Below are positions 45,601 through 58,909 of a DNA stretch of 64,000 nt, in pieces (the stretch's first letter is position 1; every line of letters begins with the position of its first letter). Below the pieces are notes generated by a model that saw only the letters and a list, made by a program, of their open reading frames with translations, was not told the DNA's origin and ran no database searches. The stretch comes from Camellia lanceoleosa (taxonomy: Eukaryota; Streptophyta; Magnoliopsida; Ericales; Theaceae). The translations under genes were made by a program, and so were the position numbers. The stretch covers positions 88,250,084 to 88,314,083 of the forward strand of contig CM045770.1 of NCBI GenBank assembly GCA_025200525.1, read 5' to 3'.

Positions 45601-46816
45601 TTAGAATGAAGTTACAAACAAACCCATGCTATATGCTTCAATAGTTAGACTGCCTGGCTGTCAAGGAATAATAAATTCATATTATTGGGTGTAGCTATTA
45701 TGATAAGTGTTGAGATGGATGAATTTATTTCTTTGCAAGCAATTATATGGTTGTGTTTGTTAGTGGTTAAAAGTTGGCTCCAATCAGAGAAAATGAGAGA
45801 GTTGGCTAAGATGGTTGATTTGTTAGGAAATTATATGGTTCAAATGTTCTTGTATCAATTAGAAGGCTTGGAAGAAACATGGCATTTAGGCCATTAGATG
45901 AGATATGATGGCCTTTTATTTAGAAGATGGCCCAGAACTAACAAAGTGGCAGAAAAGATTTGTAAAGCTACCACCAGCAAATATTACCCTCTTTGCAGTA
46001 GTGGTATCATTGCTTGCGACATGCCATAAAAGTTGGTGCATGTTGCTAGGTGTTGTGGTATTCCATAGTAGAAGCTGTGAACTTCTTGTAGTCTTGTTTT
46101 AGTCTGATAGCATTTATGTGAGAGATGGGTACTTTTTCTTCATTGTATTGGTTTTATTGATGCTGACTTGGTGAGTTTAAATTCCATGATATCTTTATTT
46201 AACCAACCCTAAACTCATCATATTCTTGTTGGATATTTTCCATATTATTGGTCCTTTGCTCATATCACCAGAGGGATTGGTGTCATTTGTTTTTGTGCCT
46301 GTTATAAACGTTAATCTCTTACTTTTCATTTGCCCTCTTCACTACAGAACATTTCATTTTGTTCTAAGCAAATTTTTTATGAACATAATGGAGGACTTGA
46401 AAACACTACAAAATGAAATTTGATTGCTTTATCTTTGAAAATTTTCACCTTCAAAAAATTCTGTCAATGTTGGAAATGGAGTGAAATATGTTGGGCCTTG
46501 CTTGAAACGCTTTTATCACTTGCATATATATATATATATATATTTTCTGGCATCTTGTAGTTAGCTGATATTGCACTTTTGAAACAGATAAAGATAGACG
46601 ACTGCCATCAAACATGGTTGCATCTTCAGAATGCTCCAATCATGACGAAGATAGCTGATTGAGATTTGGTTTTCCAGACGCAATGGTTTTCTGGATGCAG
46701 AGGTATTCTGTAGAGAATACTTTCTCCGCTTCTTCAACACAGAGTGAAGCTTTGATATGATCGGAAGAATTAGGTTAGTGTACTATGAATTCTACCAACT
46801 TTAGATTATCTTTCGT
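45601..46816. other. No gene recognised; two unassigned frames
   Basis: Two plus-strand frames lie close together at 45685-45897 (70 codons, containing MRELAKMVDLLGNYMVQMFL) and 45905-46102 (65 codons). A further exon-like stretch near 46570-46760 is bounded by TTTTGAAACAG and GAATTAGGTTAG. I do not recognise them. They could be exons of a decayed host gene or chance frames. TA run at about 46525-46542. Confidence 0.3.
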
Positions 46817-46968
46817 TGTGTTTGGTTAGGAGATTAGGGAGAGATTTGTAAAGGAAAGGGAAAATGTGAGTGAAATTGGGTGAAATATAGGTATATTTTG
46901 TTCATATTTCACTTACTTTTTCATTTTCTTTTCAAATCCTTTCAAATCAAATCTCCTAACCAAACACA
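46817..46968. mobile_element. MITE family B, copy 1, perfect 19-bp TIRs
   Basis: TGTGTTTGGTTAGGAGATT at the left and its exact inverse at the right end bound 152 bases. The interior has GGAAAGGGAAAATGTGAGTG and the inverse TTTCACTTACTTTTTCATTT, so the whole element forms a hairpin. Two relatives are at 52460 and 53691. TSD is not clear. Confidence 0.85.
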
Positions 46969-48573
46969 GTAGTAGGATAGGATGTCTTTGGAAAAGACTG
47001 AAAATTCTATGCTTCCGAGTGCAAACTGCCTAATCAAACGAAGATCTGTTAGGCCAAAAGAGAAAGTACAAAAAGAAAATTATTTGCCAAAAATAAAACC
47101 CATTTCTAGCCAAACGGGGCTAGTCCATTTGGCTAGAAGATCCACATCTTACAGAGAGTAGAGACAAGACTCCACTTTTCAAACTACAATGTTCGATTTA
47201 TCAAAAAATAGAAAAGAAAACCGATTTCTCTCTGTTTATTTGAACGGAAAATGTTATTTGGAAAACATGTTTTGCATTTAATGAGCTAGGCCAAAAAAAG
47301 GCAAAAGAAAAGAAAAGAAAAGAAAAGAAAAGAAAGAAAGACAAAAAAAAAAAAAAAAAAAAAAAAGACACAGAAAAGAACAAAAGAAAAAAGAAATATG
47401 GGAGGTGGCAGAACAATGTTAGGCCAAAATCTTCTTTTGAAATGACAGGCCATTTATTTCTCCCAAAGAGGTCCATTGAATCAATTTAGTTGATGTCCAC
47501 ACCTTAGGAATAGAAATATTAGGTCATAGCTTTTTACCTAGGCCTAAGGGGCACATTCTGTTATGACAAAATGTTTTTCATATAAATCAAGTGCTGCAGG
47601 CAAGAATAACCTTGGATATATGCTGATGCCTTTAATGAATGCTCAATAGATGCTGAGCTTTGGACATAAGGTTATCTGAATTGCACAATCCGTTCAATCC
47701 AAATCGATTCGTATATAAATAGGCGTCTTTGCAAATACAATGTAGGCGGATGTGGTTTGAAATATAGTATTATTGTGGGTTCTTGGCGGTTTTACCCTTG
47801 CGTAAAACTGGCGGCACAATTTTTTTTTTAAAACTGGACCATTGATTTCATTCATCTTATCCTATATATTTTTGGATTTTGAATGATTTTACTTCAATTG
47901 TATTGTTGGGTAGTGAATGATTTTAATGACTTAGTTTGGGATTTTGAAAGATGTGCTTGTATTAGTTTATGATTTTATTTAAAAATTTATGATTTTGAAT
48001 GATTTGTTTGTGTTAGGAATTGATTTTGTTGTGTTTTTAATTTTATAAGTTTTAATTCATTAATTATTAATGTTGAGCATTTTGGAAGACCCAAAATAAA
48101 TATTTACAAAACGGGAAAGAAGGCCCAAAAATAAATTTTTAAAGAAAAAAGTCCAATCCGCAAACCGTTCGTACATCTGTGAACCTTATCATAAAAACCG
48201 CAACTTTACTGCTTGTAGGCGGTTCTTGGGTTCAATTCCCTAAGCTGTACATATCTTGGTGGTCTAAGCAAAGCTAATGTCATCCAAATTGAACATGAGC
48301 ACCTCTAGTAAGTTCATTTTTATTTATTTGCTAGTACTTGAGACAAATTCTTCTTGCATATATAATCACCAAAATTAAATATAAAAATTTACTTGCATAG
48401 ATAGATCAAAACATGAAGAAATATTACAAGGACTCAAAATGGTAAAATTACCATCTTGTTACTTTATAATTCAACAAAATGCAGCTTACAAGAAGAAAAA
48501 AATATCACCCAAATCTAAAAAAAGAAAAGAAAGAAACATTAAATAAATCTAAAATTATAATACCAAATAATAC
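46969..48573. other. Intergenic region with simple repeats
   Basis: AAAAG repeats at 47305-47340 and a poly(A) run at about 47343-47366. These make the artificial Phe-rich minus frame at 47201-47476. GC-richer words near 47690-47820 and 48150-48240 (AATCCG, GGCGGTT) resemble remnants of a hAT element without ends. Confidence 0.4.
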
Positions 48574-48604
<31 letters not shown>

Positions 48605-49181
48605 CAGCTACAACAAAATATTAAGCTTGCATAATTTGCAAGGGCCCTTTAGTTTAGATTAGATTATGAACAGGGCCCTTAAATTTTGTGAAAATTTGGA
48701 GCCCAAGGCCACTGATGGCCTTGCCTTAGGGCCGGGCTTGGCTAAAATGATATTGTTTTGTTTTAATTTTAAATTTGGACTATGGATTTTCGTAACAAGA
48801 TTATTGCAGTGAAAAAATGAAAGGGTATCTTGATAACATACTTTCTGTTCCAAATCATCAGTAGTTTCTTCGATCTGAAGGACTAAGCCAGCACCACTAC
48901 CTGTACAACAAATGAAAAGCATGAAGCTTTTTCATATATAATTAACCAACTTATTATATTCTCATGATGCTGCTGCCTTTTTTGCGTTTATGAAACACAA
49001 GTTTTTTGTTTATTGGAAAAACATAAAATAATGTAAAACTTTTGGGAAAAGTAGTGTGAGGTACGTAATTCCATCTCCTTTACATTAACAAAGCTGTCTT
49101 GTCAAAATTAGAGCAACTTTTTCTCTATCTTACCTTTAAAGTTTAAAGTCTCTGGCCGCCCATCCAAATACTATTTAACTA

Positions 49182-49223
<42 letters not shown>

Positions 49224-52200
49224 TAAATTGCAAACATGAAGGTATCAGAAAAATATCAAACGATACATATCAGAAATTTGGTGCTACTGTTATGAATTTT
49301 TCAAAAACCATCAGCTGATAAAAAGAATTTATAACAGCTGAATCAGCCATTGTTGGCTATGAATCGACTTGTGAATTGCTTATGAATCGATACGTATCTA
49401 GAATCAATTGATGTGCATATGATTTTCATTCGAATCGATATACAGGGATGTATCAGTATCAAGAGGACAAAAATCCTATACATATCAACTAATATTTAAA
49501 ATCATGCTCTGCCTCTCTGAGTTTTTTCCCCCCTCATAGATATTGCTTTCATCCACATGGCCACGTATAAACCAAAGATGCTTATTTGAAGCTCAAAAGC
49601 ATAAATGAGCGGCCCTTTTGAGTAGATAATGCCATATTTTACTTTTAATATTGCTTTTATGATAGAGTGCTTTACTTTAAACAAAAGAATAGATATACAT
49701 GCATACACATATTTGCATAATATGAACATAATGTAATGCAATGCAATGTGTTTACTTGCAAGAAGGAAAAGAAAAAACAGAAGAAGAAGAAAAGCATTAA
49801 AGGACTTGATAGTGAAAAGAACAGAAAAGATAAACCCTAATTAACTTTCACTTTGTCACATATCTCATGGTGCCCAAAACACAAAACTAGAAACCAACTG
49901 TTGTGATGTGAGTGGCTTTTGTTACACCTACACTTTTTTGAGCTATTACTCAACTGTTATGTGTGATTGGAGTACTGTATTGTATTTCTGAGGAACAGGA
50001 AATATATTCCTTTCTTTCCATTCAAACACTCCTTTTCTAGCATTGCAGAATACTTTGCATTCAAATTATATGCTGCTCTTTGTATGTCTTTTTAGGCCAA
50101 CAAAGAGAGAGAAGCTTTTTGACTGGGACTGAGAATGCTCACTTGGAATTTGGAAAGAAGAAATACTTGGAGTCATCAAGTGGTCAGTGTATGTAAATAC
50201 ATTTAGGTCCCTCTTACCTGCCTACTACATAGGCATGGTGCATCACTTTTTCATGAACTATTTTACATGAACAGGGTTTATGCTGATACACTTGTGTGTT
50301 ACCTAGACATTTATGGAAATTTAGAGGTTTATAAGCTCAGTTAAAACAATATATTCTCTGCAAGTAGAGTTACACACAAATTATTCCATAGAAGTTTATA
50401 AAAATGTGGTGCTGACAACATTGCATTTAGTGGTGGAGCTACTATAGGTCTAGGAGGGGCACATGACCCACAAATTTCAAAAATTACGTTTTAGCGTAGG
50501 ATTTTGAATATATTGTCCAATTTTTCCCAAAAAAATTACATATATGTCCTCTAAATTTTTTCAATTACTCTTCCAATACACCCAACAAACCATTGATTAG
50601 AATATGGACGTATATTGACTTCTGATTTGCTTAACAAATAAAACTATGAAAACATTCCCTTTTATTTTGTGCATTTAATGGTATTTTTTATTTTCATTCC
50701 CTATTACTTGAGAATTCTACATATTTGAATGGCATGATAATTTTATTGTTGATATGATATTGGAATATTTTTGAACTATGAATTATAAATTTGTTTTTAC
50801 CAAATCAATCAAACTAAACTTTCGTCCCAGCTTGATCCGACTTAATAATTTTCTTAATATTGTTTCCTCAGCCAAATTTCTGACTCCATAACCAGTTGCA
50901 TTGATCATAGATGGAGCCCACACTCCACTAAGATAAGCGTAGTGCTGTCAACACCGCATCATGCAAAACATTTGCGTGTGTGAACAATTTTGATACATTG
51001 AAAGAGTTGTTGGTTGCATGAAGTTTTTGAAGTGGTGGTCCTAAAACTCCTAACATAATTAGAGTTGGAATTTGGAGACATTCCCAACCATGAAAGCCCC
51101 TTGTCGTGTCATCCCTAGTCAAGTCATGGGGACATACGCTCTACCTTCTTGGGTCCCTATAACAAAACATTCTCATAGTTGTTTGGGTCGCTAGCTTCTT
51201 TTTTCCAATTGGATATCTATGATTGGTGGATTATATCTTTCTTTGAGTTTTTCTTAAATCTGTTTTTTTAGTTTTATTTTTTTGGGTTTTGTTTCTTTTG
51301 AATGACTTCTATTCAAGGAGACATTAAAGACTTAAAGTTATTACCAGTAAGCATTACTTTGTTATGGGTTTTTGTGGAAAACAAGTAAAAGTCGAAGATG
51401 ATTGAGGCATGAAAGGGAGATCTCTCGTTTGCTGTGCAAAGGAATATTTGTTTTATGAACTTGTTTTTATATGGGTTTTTTGTGAGTGTTTTAATTTAAA
51501 ATGTTACTCTCCTTTCTATGAAATGGCACACTGAGGAATGTGAGACCACTAACTTCAAATAGGCCACAACAAAGCAAAATCTGGCCCCACATTTTCACTT
51601 GTGCAGTTGAGTAAACAAATTATAATTATTCAGTAGTCATGGGATATTATGTGACACTGTCTGTGTGATATTCTAAATCAATCCAGGTAATGTGTTTGAA
51701 TTGGGACATGTTGAGTCATTTTGTTATATTGTTGATAGAAAAAAATGGCCCATTTATATAATTTTCCAAGAAGATGGCTCAACTTGGAGCTGATATGCTA
51801 ACAATAATATTAAAACACTAACTATAACTATTGTACTAACAAAAATATCAAGTAAGCACAATGTTTACACAAGTCTCACGTCTAGTGGTCAGTCTTAATT
51901 GGTATACTTGTCAATAATATAATAGTTAGTGTTTGTAGTATTATTGGACTAGCTAAACGTCCATAATCTAAATGTAAAAATAAAATATGTTTTTCTTTAT
52001 TTGTCAATAATTACTTTATTTAAGTCATTTTTGTCTCATCAATTATAACTACTAGATGCATTAAACAATTTGAACAAACTCATCAAAAAAAAAATAAAAT
52101 TACAAGCACCCTCATAAATTGTACCAAATAGCCACAATGTCTTATGCTTTATAATATATCTTGATTCTCGATTACTACATTTTTAGTTGAGTATAATTTC

Positions 52201-52459
52201 ACAGCAACTCATCATCTTTTTTGGGTCCATTTTCTTAATTCCTCACTTTTTTAGTAGGTTTTGCTAAACCTCATTCTTTATTATATTAGCAAGGTATGAA
52301 TCTCATGGCAAGTTGTATAATAAATTTTTGATTAGGAAGATATGATACTTTGTCAAGACTATGAAAACTAGGTTTTATTAGAGTGTGCAAAATAGTCTTT
52401 GTAATTTTTCAGTTTAAATAAAAATTAATGGAATCTTTTAGTAATAAAACCCTAATCTT
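48574..52459. other. No gene recognised; microsatellites
   Basis: A poly(A) run of nearly 30 bases at about 48574-48602 and a (TC)n tract at about 49183-49220. A minus frame of 64 codons at 50928-51122 (containing PPLQKLHATNNSFNVSKLF) looks protein-like, but I cannot assign it and no continuation is visible. The rest is AT-rich. Confidence 0.35.
49183..49220 (+). repeat. (TC)n microsatellite
   Basis: About 19 TC units in an uninterrupted run. Confidence 0.95.
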
Positions 52460-52600
52460 TGTGTTTGGTTGAGGATTTGAGGAGGATTTGGTTGAGGATT
52501 TGGAAAGGAAATGGAAAAGAGTAGGTGAAATGTGAAAAAAATATCTTACATTTCACACACCTTTCCTTTCATATCCTCTCCAAATCTCTAACAAACAACA
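52460..52600. mobile_element. MITE family B, copy 2
   Basis: TGTGTTTGGTTGAGGATTTG at the left, with GAGGATTTGGTTGAGGATTT locally duplicated, and TCTCTAACAAACAACA at the right. The interior GGTGAAATGTGAAAAAAATA and CATTTCACACACC pair as in copy 1. Confidence 0.75.
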
Positions 52601-53690
52601 AAGGAAATCAAAAGCCAAACCTAAAGTTGGGCATCAAAGGACACATGTTTGAATAGTAAGCACACTCATGTAAACAATGTGCTTGGTATGAACAAATAGA
52701 AGGCGCATTGTGTTAGAATGGTGTGCTGCGTTCAAATGATGAATGCACAAGAAAGTATAACTAGTTCTCATTCAACTGAAGCTTCCTTGCATTCGAACAC
52801 GCAAGGCTTTGTTGCAATATGTTCATAACATAACTATTCAGATGCACACGACTCAAAGATCAAACTTTTGAGTCATGTAGTTTAAACTACATGTATTAGT
52901 GTAGATTAAGTTTTCATTTAAACTACAGGAATTAGTACATGCGTGAATTGACTTGCTTTTAGTGTATTGTCATTATACTTGCATGGGACATCTCAATTTG
53001 ATTGGCACATCCAACAACAAATCTCGAGATCTATCCAAAATCTTGAAAGGAAGAGGACCAGTTGGTTGGCAAGATGCCAAAAAACTAGCAAACCCAAAAA
53101 AGAGACATCCTTAACAAAAAAGAAGATGGGGGCAAAGTTATGTGAGAGTGTTGCCATTTTAGAATAGAGAAAACAAAAAGAACAAAGAGATAAATGCTCG
53201 AAAAGAATAGGGGGTTGTGGAGGAATTTGGAGGAGAAATGTATTAATATCTCTGTTATGAACCTACAAAGTGGTAATGTGTGTCATGCTAAATTTATGTT
53301 TAAAAAATAATTAATAACTATCAAATGGATCAATAAAACACAAATAACAAAATTTAAGGAGTAAATATCTTTTAATCAAAATCATAAGAACCAAAGTGAC
53401 ATAAGGACAAACTATAATAACCATTAATGTAATGAATATTTATAAATTTTCTATTTTTCCTTACAGAATGTATACTTGAGGAGCATACGATTATTTCTTG
53501 CCAAACATTAAAGAATAAAATTGTTATAAAAGTAAACTATTAAGGCTATTGCATAATTTGGCCAATTTTTTTTTCTTAAAATAGTCGGAGTGAGTTAGAC
53601 GTTATTAACATGCTACTAACCGTCCTAAGGCATGATTTTAAACTCAATTTTTCTGTTATGGTTTTCATGATTACCACAACAAGGTTAATC
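52601..53690. other. No gene recognised
   Basis: A basic 66-codon frame at 52967-53167 has no recognised domain. The rest is AT-rich. Confidence 0.35.
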
Positions 53691-53834
53691 TGTGTTTGGT
53701 TTTGAGGATTTAGGGAGGGATTTGGAAAGGAAAAGGGAAAAATGTGTGTGAAATATGTGAAATATAATGTTTTATTCACATTTCATGTGCCTTTTTATTT
53801 TCATTTCTAAGTCATCATCAATCCTCCAACCAGC
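53691..53834. mobile_element. MITE family B, copy 3 (right end decayed)
   Basis: TGTGTTTGGTTTTGAGGATT at the left and ATCCTCCAACCAGC at the right, with the same interior (GGAAAGGAAAAGGGAAAAAT, ATTCACATTTCATGTGCC). Confidence 0.75.
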
Positions 53835-54409
53835 TTATATAAAGATTCATTATAGAGAATCTTGATCCGTGAATTTCATGTTTCTCGTTTAAAATTTTCT
53901 ATTACTCTGATTTTTGTATCAAAGCAGATAAACTCTTCCTCCCTTTGTTTTGTACCCAAAATAAAAAATAAATAAAAACAAATAAACTCTTTTATCTTTT
54001 GCTAAGATAGAGGTATGCATGACAAATTTTATGATATGGTTGGTTCCAATTAATAAAGTGACTAAAAATTAAATGCAAAATAATAAAAAGAAAACAAGAA
54101 AATCAGAGCCCCCTTCTGCAACTGCTTTCTGGGCAACTAATAGAAATGAGTCTTCAGACTCTGTAATCTTTGTGACTGAAGGCCAGTTCATTATCAGTTT
54201 TTATTTTCACTTTATGACTCTTGTTTCTTCTAATTTTTCAATGAATCAAAAGCTGGTCCAAAAGCTTCTACTTTATACCCAAAAAAAAAAAAAAAAAAAC
54301 AAACAGAGAATGTTTTGTTTTTGTGGGGTTGTTAATAATCCCCATGCATTCAAGCTAGCGTCAAAGGAAAGGACTGTGTGAATGTGAATAAATATATAGG
54401 GAAATGATT

Positions 54410-54592
54410 GTGTAATGTACATATCATATACACTTATATAAATTTTCACATATATTTATAATTTATTTTATAAAATTGTGTAAGTTCTCGAGATATGAGA
54501 ACTTCGTAAGTTTGTGAAAATTTATTCAATTTTATGAGATAATTTATGTATATTTATGAAAATTTAAGCAAGTGTATATGGTATGCACTCAT
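54410..54592. repeat. Near-perfect hairpin around GTTCTCGAGATATGAGAAC
   Basis: CATATACACTTATATAAATT on the left pairs with AATTTAAGCAAGTGTATATG on the right, and TTTCACATATATTTATAA with the matching inverse. The centre GTTCTCGAGATATGAGAAC closes the stem. It is about 183 bases, probably a small MITE or a hairpin RNA source. No TSD confirmed. Confidence 0.75.
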
Positions 54593-55264
54593 ATATTTAA
54601 AAATTATTTTCAATATATAAATAAATAAATATAAAGAAATAAAAATAATAAATATGGATGGAATCTAATAACTAAATGGAATCCCTTTATTCCCTGTTTG
54701 TCTTTGAGACCGTACACAGTTCCCGATTCCTTCAGACAGGCAGTCCCCCCACTTCCTTCGTTTCTTTTCAGGTCCTCTTTTTTTGGTGCATTATATAGTC
54801 GGTGTTTAGGAATTGATTTTTTTTTTTTTAATGAGGTTTCAATTTTTATGAAAAAATATATAAAAAAATAGGGATAATGACTTGACATTTTAAAGTAAAT
54901 TTTTGATTAAAAATTAAAAATTTTCAAAAAGCCATAATAGAGATAATCCTTTCTCTTTCATAGGTGAGTTGACAATGTATGAGCAGAAATACTCTTTATT
55001 AGATTGATCTAAACAAAATGAAGGCAATATATCTTTTAAATATAAGATTCACTATTTGAACCGATTAAATGTTATATTTTGTTTACTTATGCATGTGAAA
55101 ATTTAAGATAACTTTTATTTACACTACATTTTTTTAATCTAATTACATTTATATATATTTTTTTCTTTTAAAATTTAAAATACAAAATTTTATATACCTT
55201 TATACAATCACCCTTTTACCACCACCACTCCCACCTCTCCCATCAACCCTTTGCCACCACTCTT

Positions 55265-55266
<2 letters not shown>
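54593..55266. other. No gene recognised
   Basis: AT-rich DNA; the minus frame at 54610-54888 has no recognised content. Confidence 0.35.

Positions 55267-55312
<46 letters not shown>
55267..55312 (+). repeat. (TC)n microsatellite
   Basis: An uninterrupted TC run of more than 20 units just upstream of the LINE remnant. Confidence 0.95.
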
Positions 55313-55319
<7 letters not shown>

Positions 55320-55439
55320 CTCACTGATCTTAGTCTACCAACTTTGTCGTTATTTAACACCTTACCCTTTCTATTTACTTGAATTTATTGAAACCTAGTT
55401 TTGAAAACTCACTCCCTTGAAACTAGTTATCCCCGTTCT

Positions 55440-58400
55440 CTTTCTCATTAGTGAAACAAGCTTTTTCTAAGAGGTAGAAATGTAATAGATGGCATCTGAT
55501 TGCTAATGAGGTAGTGGATTGATAGAAAAAGAACAACAAAAAAGATTTAGTTTGAAATTGAATTTTGAAAAAAGCATATGATATCGTGAATTGGAATTTT
55601 TATTTGATATCTTTGCATAATTTTTGGATATGGGGCAAAATGGGTGGATTGGATGAAGAGCGTGTGTATTCTGACTAGAATTTCAATTCTAGTAAATAGA
55701 TCTCCAACAGGAAGAATTTTCTCCACAAAAAGGTTTAAGGCAAGGTGATCCTCTCTCTCATTTTTTATTTAATATTGTGGTAGAAAGGTTTGAACATTAC
55801 TGTTAACAAGAGCTAAAGATTTGGGCATAGTGAAAGGCACAACAATTGGTGAGAATGACTTTAACGTGTTACTCCGGGTTTGCTAATGACACTATTATCT
55901 TTTGTGAAGCTAAATTGGAGGAGATTATAAACATAAAATGAATCCTTAGATGTTTGAGGTGATGTAAAGCGAAGATAAATTTTCATAAGAGTGTAGTCGT
56001 TAGTATTGGGGTTTCGGTGAGCTAGTTGAAGAATTTGCCACAAAGCTACATTGTTTGAACCAACATTTACCAGAAGTACCTAGGATTGCCATTGGATGCC
56101 AACCAGAAGGAAAGCTTTTTAGAAACCAATTTTGGATAAGTATAAGGTGAAGCTTCTTTGGTTGAAAAAAAGGTTTTATTTTTTGTTTGGAGGATAACAA
56201 TGATTAAAATTGTGATGTCAATTTTCTATTTACTATATGTCTATTTTAGAATACTGTGGGGTTGCTAAAGAAATAGAGAAGGTTCAAGCTACTTTTTGTG
56301 GGGAGACATAGAAGTGAGAAAAAAGTTCACCTTGTCAAGTGGAAAGAGTTAGCAATAAATAAATCTAAAGGTGGAATTTGGGCATCAAGTGATATCCAGC
56401 TGATAACTCTTGTTTATTAATGAAATGTTGGTGGAGATTTGGTTTTTGAAGGAATGTGTTGTGGAAGAATCTTATCTGCGATAAATACCCAAGCCCAGAA
56501 GGTAAATGGTTCCCTAACCGAGGTTGTAAATGCATCCACTGTCAAATGTTTGGAGTGATATTATTGGTGTATTTGGCCTCTTAAGCTACTTCATGGAGAA
56601 TATCAAAATTATAATAGGGATGGCAATAGAATTTCATTTTTGGAAAAGATATTTGGTGTGGGGAAATAAGATTACTAGAGCATTTCCTAGACTCTTGATC
56701 TGTCTTTAGACAGAATGAATCATGAAGTTTTTCAATAATAAAATAAGTTCGTGCAATTGGAACCTAAGGTTTAGGGAGACAACTTTTGGCATGGGAGGAG
56801 GAGAAAGTTGTAAGATTACATAGTTTGCTAGGATCGGGCCAATGTTGCTTCCTATAGCGAGAGGACTCATAAGATGGAAAGGTACGATAACCTTTGCAGG
56901 ATTTTTAAAGTTAAATTAGTGTTGATTGGTGTGAATCACTTTGGGGTCTAGATTTAGTATACCTCCTCTTATCTCAGAATAATCATGCCCACTCGAAAAG
57001 GCCTGAGTTTTTTTCACTTAGCTAGTTTGGAAGGCTGATAAGAAACCTGATCGTGGCTTCAAAGACTTGGTGTCTACATGATGGTGTAGATGTAACATGT
57101 GCTTTGTAAAGTTTGAACTAGAAATAGTAGATCATATAATACTTAAGCATCATTTTGTTTGGAAGATATGGATTGAGATATGGCGGTGGGGTGTGCTGTA
57201 GCAGGTCACTCCTGAATCCATTAGTAAGGTTGCTAGAATTGATGGAGTGGATGGAAATTCAAGAAGGGTGAAGTCTTGATTTGGAAAAGCTTTGCCATGT
57301 GCAATATTGTGGTCGGTCTGGCTGATATAGCAATGACATAATGATTTTCCTTGAGCTCAACTTGACTTATATAGCTTTGGTTGATCTTATCAAGACAAGG
57401 TAGTAATATGGATGAAGAATCACTCTTTGGGCAAGTTTTATTACATTCATGATTTTTTGTAGATAATTTGCGGCGGTGATTGAAATTTTATTGGTTTTAA
57501 GAAGATGAAAAGTGCGATGGAGTTAGTAGGAGACACTACGTCCATGGAGAGCAATTATCTGCGACCACCGATACTCGGAGGTTTATTGATACATACTATG
57601 CAATATCTGGTGATTTATTTCAAAATGCATTACGTATCGTGCAGTGCTATCTGGGCCTGATCTTGTGCTTATGTTTTCACCTAGAGCTTGTTATTAGCGA
57701 TAGTGATCTGTGCTCTATTTCTACCTTTCACGATTCTGTGCTATAGTGATCTGGTATGGAGGATTGATCCGATTTAGTCTTGATCTAGTTTTATTGTTGA
57801 TTTCTTTGTTAGTGTTGATTTGCTTTTTGCGGAATGGTGACACTTTGGTCTAATTTTGGGCAAGTTTTTATTTTGTTCATGTTTTTGTGGATGATCTGCG
57901 GCAAGTAGAAATTTTGTTGGTTTAGGAAGATGAAAGTGCGATTGGGTTGGTAAGACAACTCATCCGCCGGAGAAACGATTAAATACCGGTGGTTTGATAC
58001 ATATAATGAAATGTCTGGTGATTATTTCAAAAGTATAATTATGTATCGCTGTGATATTTGAAATTTGATGTGCTATAATGAATATCTGAATTGATGGTGA
58101 TCTGATTCTGAAATGTCTGAGAAGCGATGCAATGGGTGTTAGTCTAGTTTGGGAGATGAATCGATTAAGTATCAGGCGATGCAGGGTGTTGAGTCGATTT
58201 GGGAGATGAATGCACGCTTCTTTGTACTAATGTTTTGTAGTGTTATATGTTTACATTACGATTTTGTTTCTAGTTTTTGTTTTGGTGTTGAGTTTGTTTT
58301 GGTGGATGAGTGCATTGAGAGCCTTGATGAGGCACTACTTCTGATTATGTTCTGTATTTGCTCATTTTGTGGTTGGTACATGTGGGTGGTAGTTAGTGGT

Positions 58401-58640
58401 TGATTCTGTTTTTTTGTTTCCTTTGTTGGTTGCTTACACCAACTCTGGGGTGCTAACAAATATTATTGATAGGATGAGCTTTTGGTGCCAATATAGTTGA
58501 GATGATTTAGCTCATTATGATACTTTTACACTTGCCTTTCTTTATTAATGTAATTTATTTTGTACATTGTATTGTGCTTTATATCAATGGGAAGTTTCTT
58601 TGTTTTCCTTGATCAAACAAAAACAAAAAAAAAAAAAAAA
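55440..58640 (+). pseudogene. 5'-truncated LINE (L1-type) ORF2 remnant with poly(A) tail
   Basis: Reverse transcriptase of a plant L1-like LINE is readable across frames: RGRNVIDG and LIANEVVD (about 55470-55525), then an EKAYD-like segment followed by IVNWNF (about 55560-55600), WVDWMKSVCILTRISILVN (about 55645), LRQGDPLSHFLFNIVVERF (about 55734-55790), FANDTIIFCEAKLEEI in place of the catalytic F/YADD motif (about 55880), LGLPLDANQKESF, and a later FVWKIW segment (about 57155). ORF2 copies the LINE RNA at the target site. Stops and frameshifts are frequent, and endonuclease and ORF1 are missing. A direct repeat (about 57465-57640 and 57890-58060) lies in the 3' untranslated part. The 3' end is a poly(A) run at about 58622-58640. 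The 5' boundary is approximate. Confidence 0.8.
57465..58060 (+). repeat. Direct repeat in the LINE 3' region
   Basis: Two copies of about 165 bases share ATCTGCGGCAAGTAGAAATT-like and GTTGGTTTAGGAAGATGAAA-like words, then CATATAATGAAATGTCTGGT-like words, separated by about 255 bases. Two further short forms of GTTGAGTCGATTTGGGAGAT occur near 58140-58210. Confidence 0.65.
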
Positions 58641-58909
58641 ATAGAAAGGAGAGGGGTTGAGGTTTACGAGAAGGGGTTAGAGGGGTTATTACACGTGGTG
58701 GAAGGGTTAGCGTGGTGAAAGAAAATGGTGGTTGTGCCGGCCAAAGATGGAGGTAGTGGTTGAAGTAGGTGTGAGGTTAAGTTTCAAAAGTTAAGAGTGT
58801 AAGAAAGAAGAAGAGATTAGGGATGAGTATATATTTGGAATCGGAATGGATGTAAATATAGAATAAAAAGTAAAAGCTACCCACATTTTTAATCTGATTT
58901 ATTTACTAT
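58641..58909. other. No gene recognised
   Basis: G-rich plus strand (GAGGGGTTGAGG, GAAGGGGTTAGAGGGG) between the LINE tail and the solo LTR. Confidence 0.4.

Noticed and set aside
47201..47476. Phe-rich 91-codon minus-strand frame
   Set aside because: It is the translation of AAAAG and poly(A) simple repeats.
48228..48245. GGGTTCAATTCCCT resembling a tRNA T-arm / B box
   Set aside because: No matching A box, acceptor stem or anticodon arm upstream; not a tRNA gene.
50928..51122. 64-codon minus frame as a conserved host gene fragment
   Set aside because: It looks protein-like, but I cannot match it to a family and neighbouring frames do not continue it; listed only within the intergenic entry.
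55200..58900. Possible inverted relation between CCACCACC-rich DNA before the LINE and GGTGGTTG-rich DNA after it, as arms of one element split by the LINE
   Set aside because: Only low-complexity similarity could be seen; no convincing paired ends or TSD.
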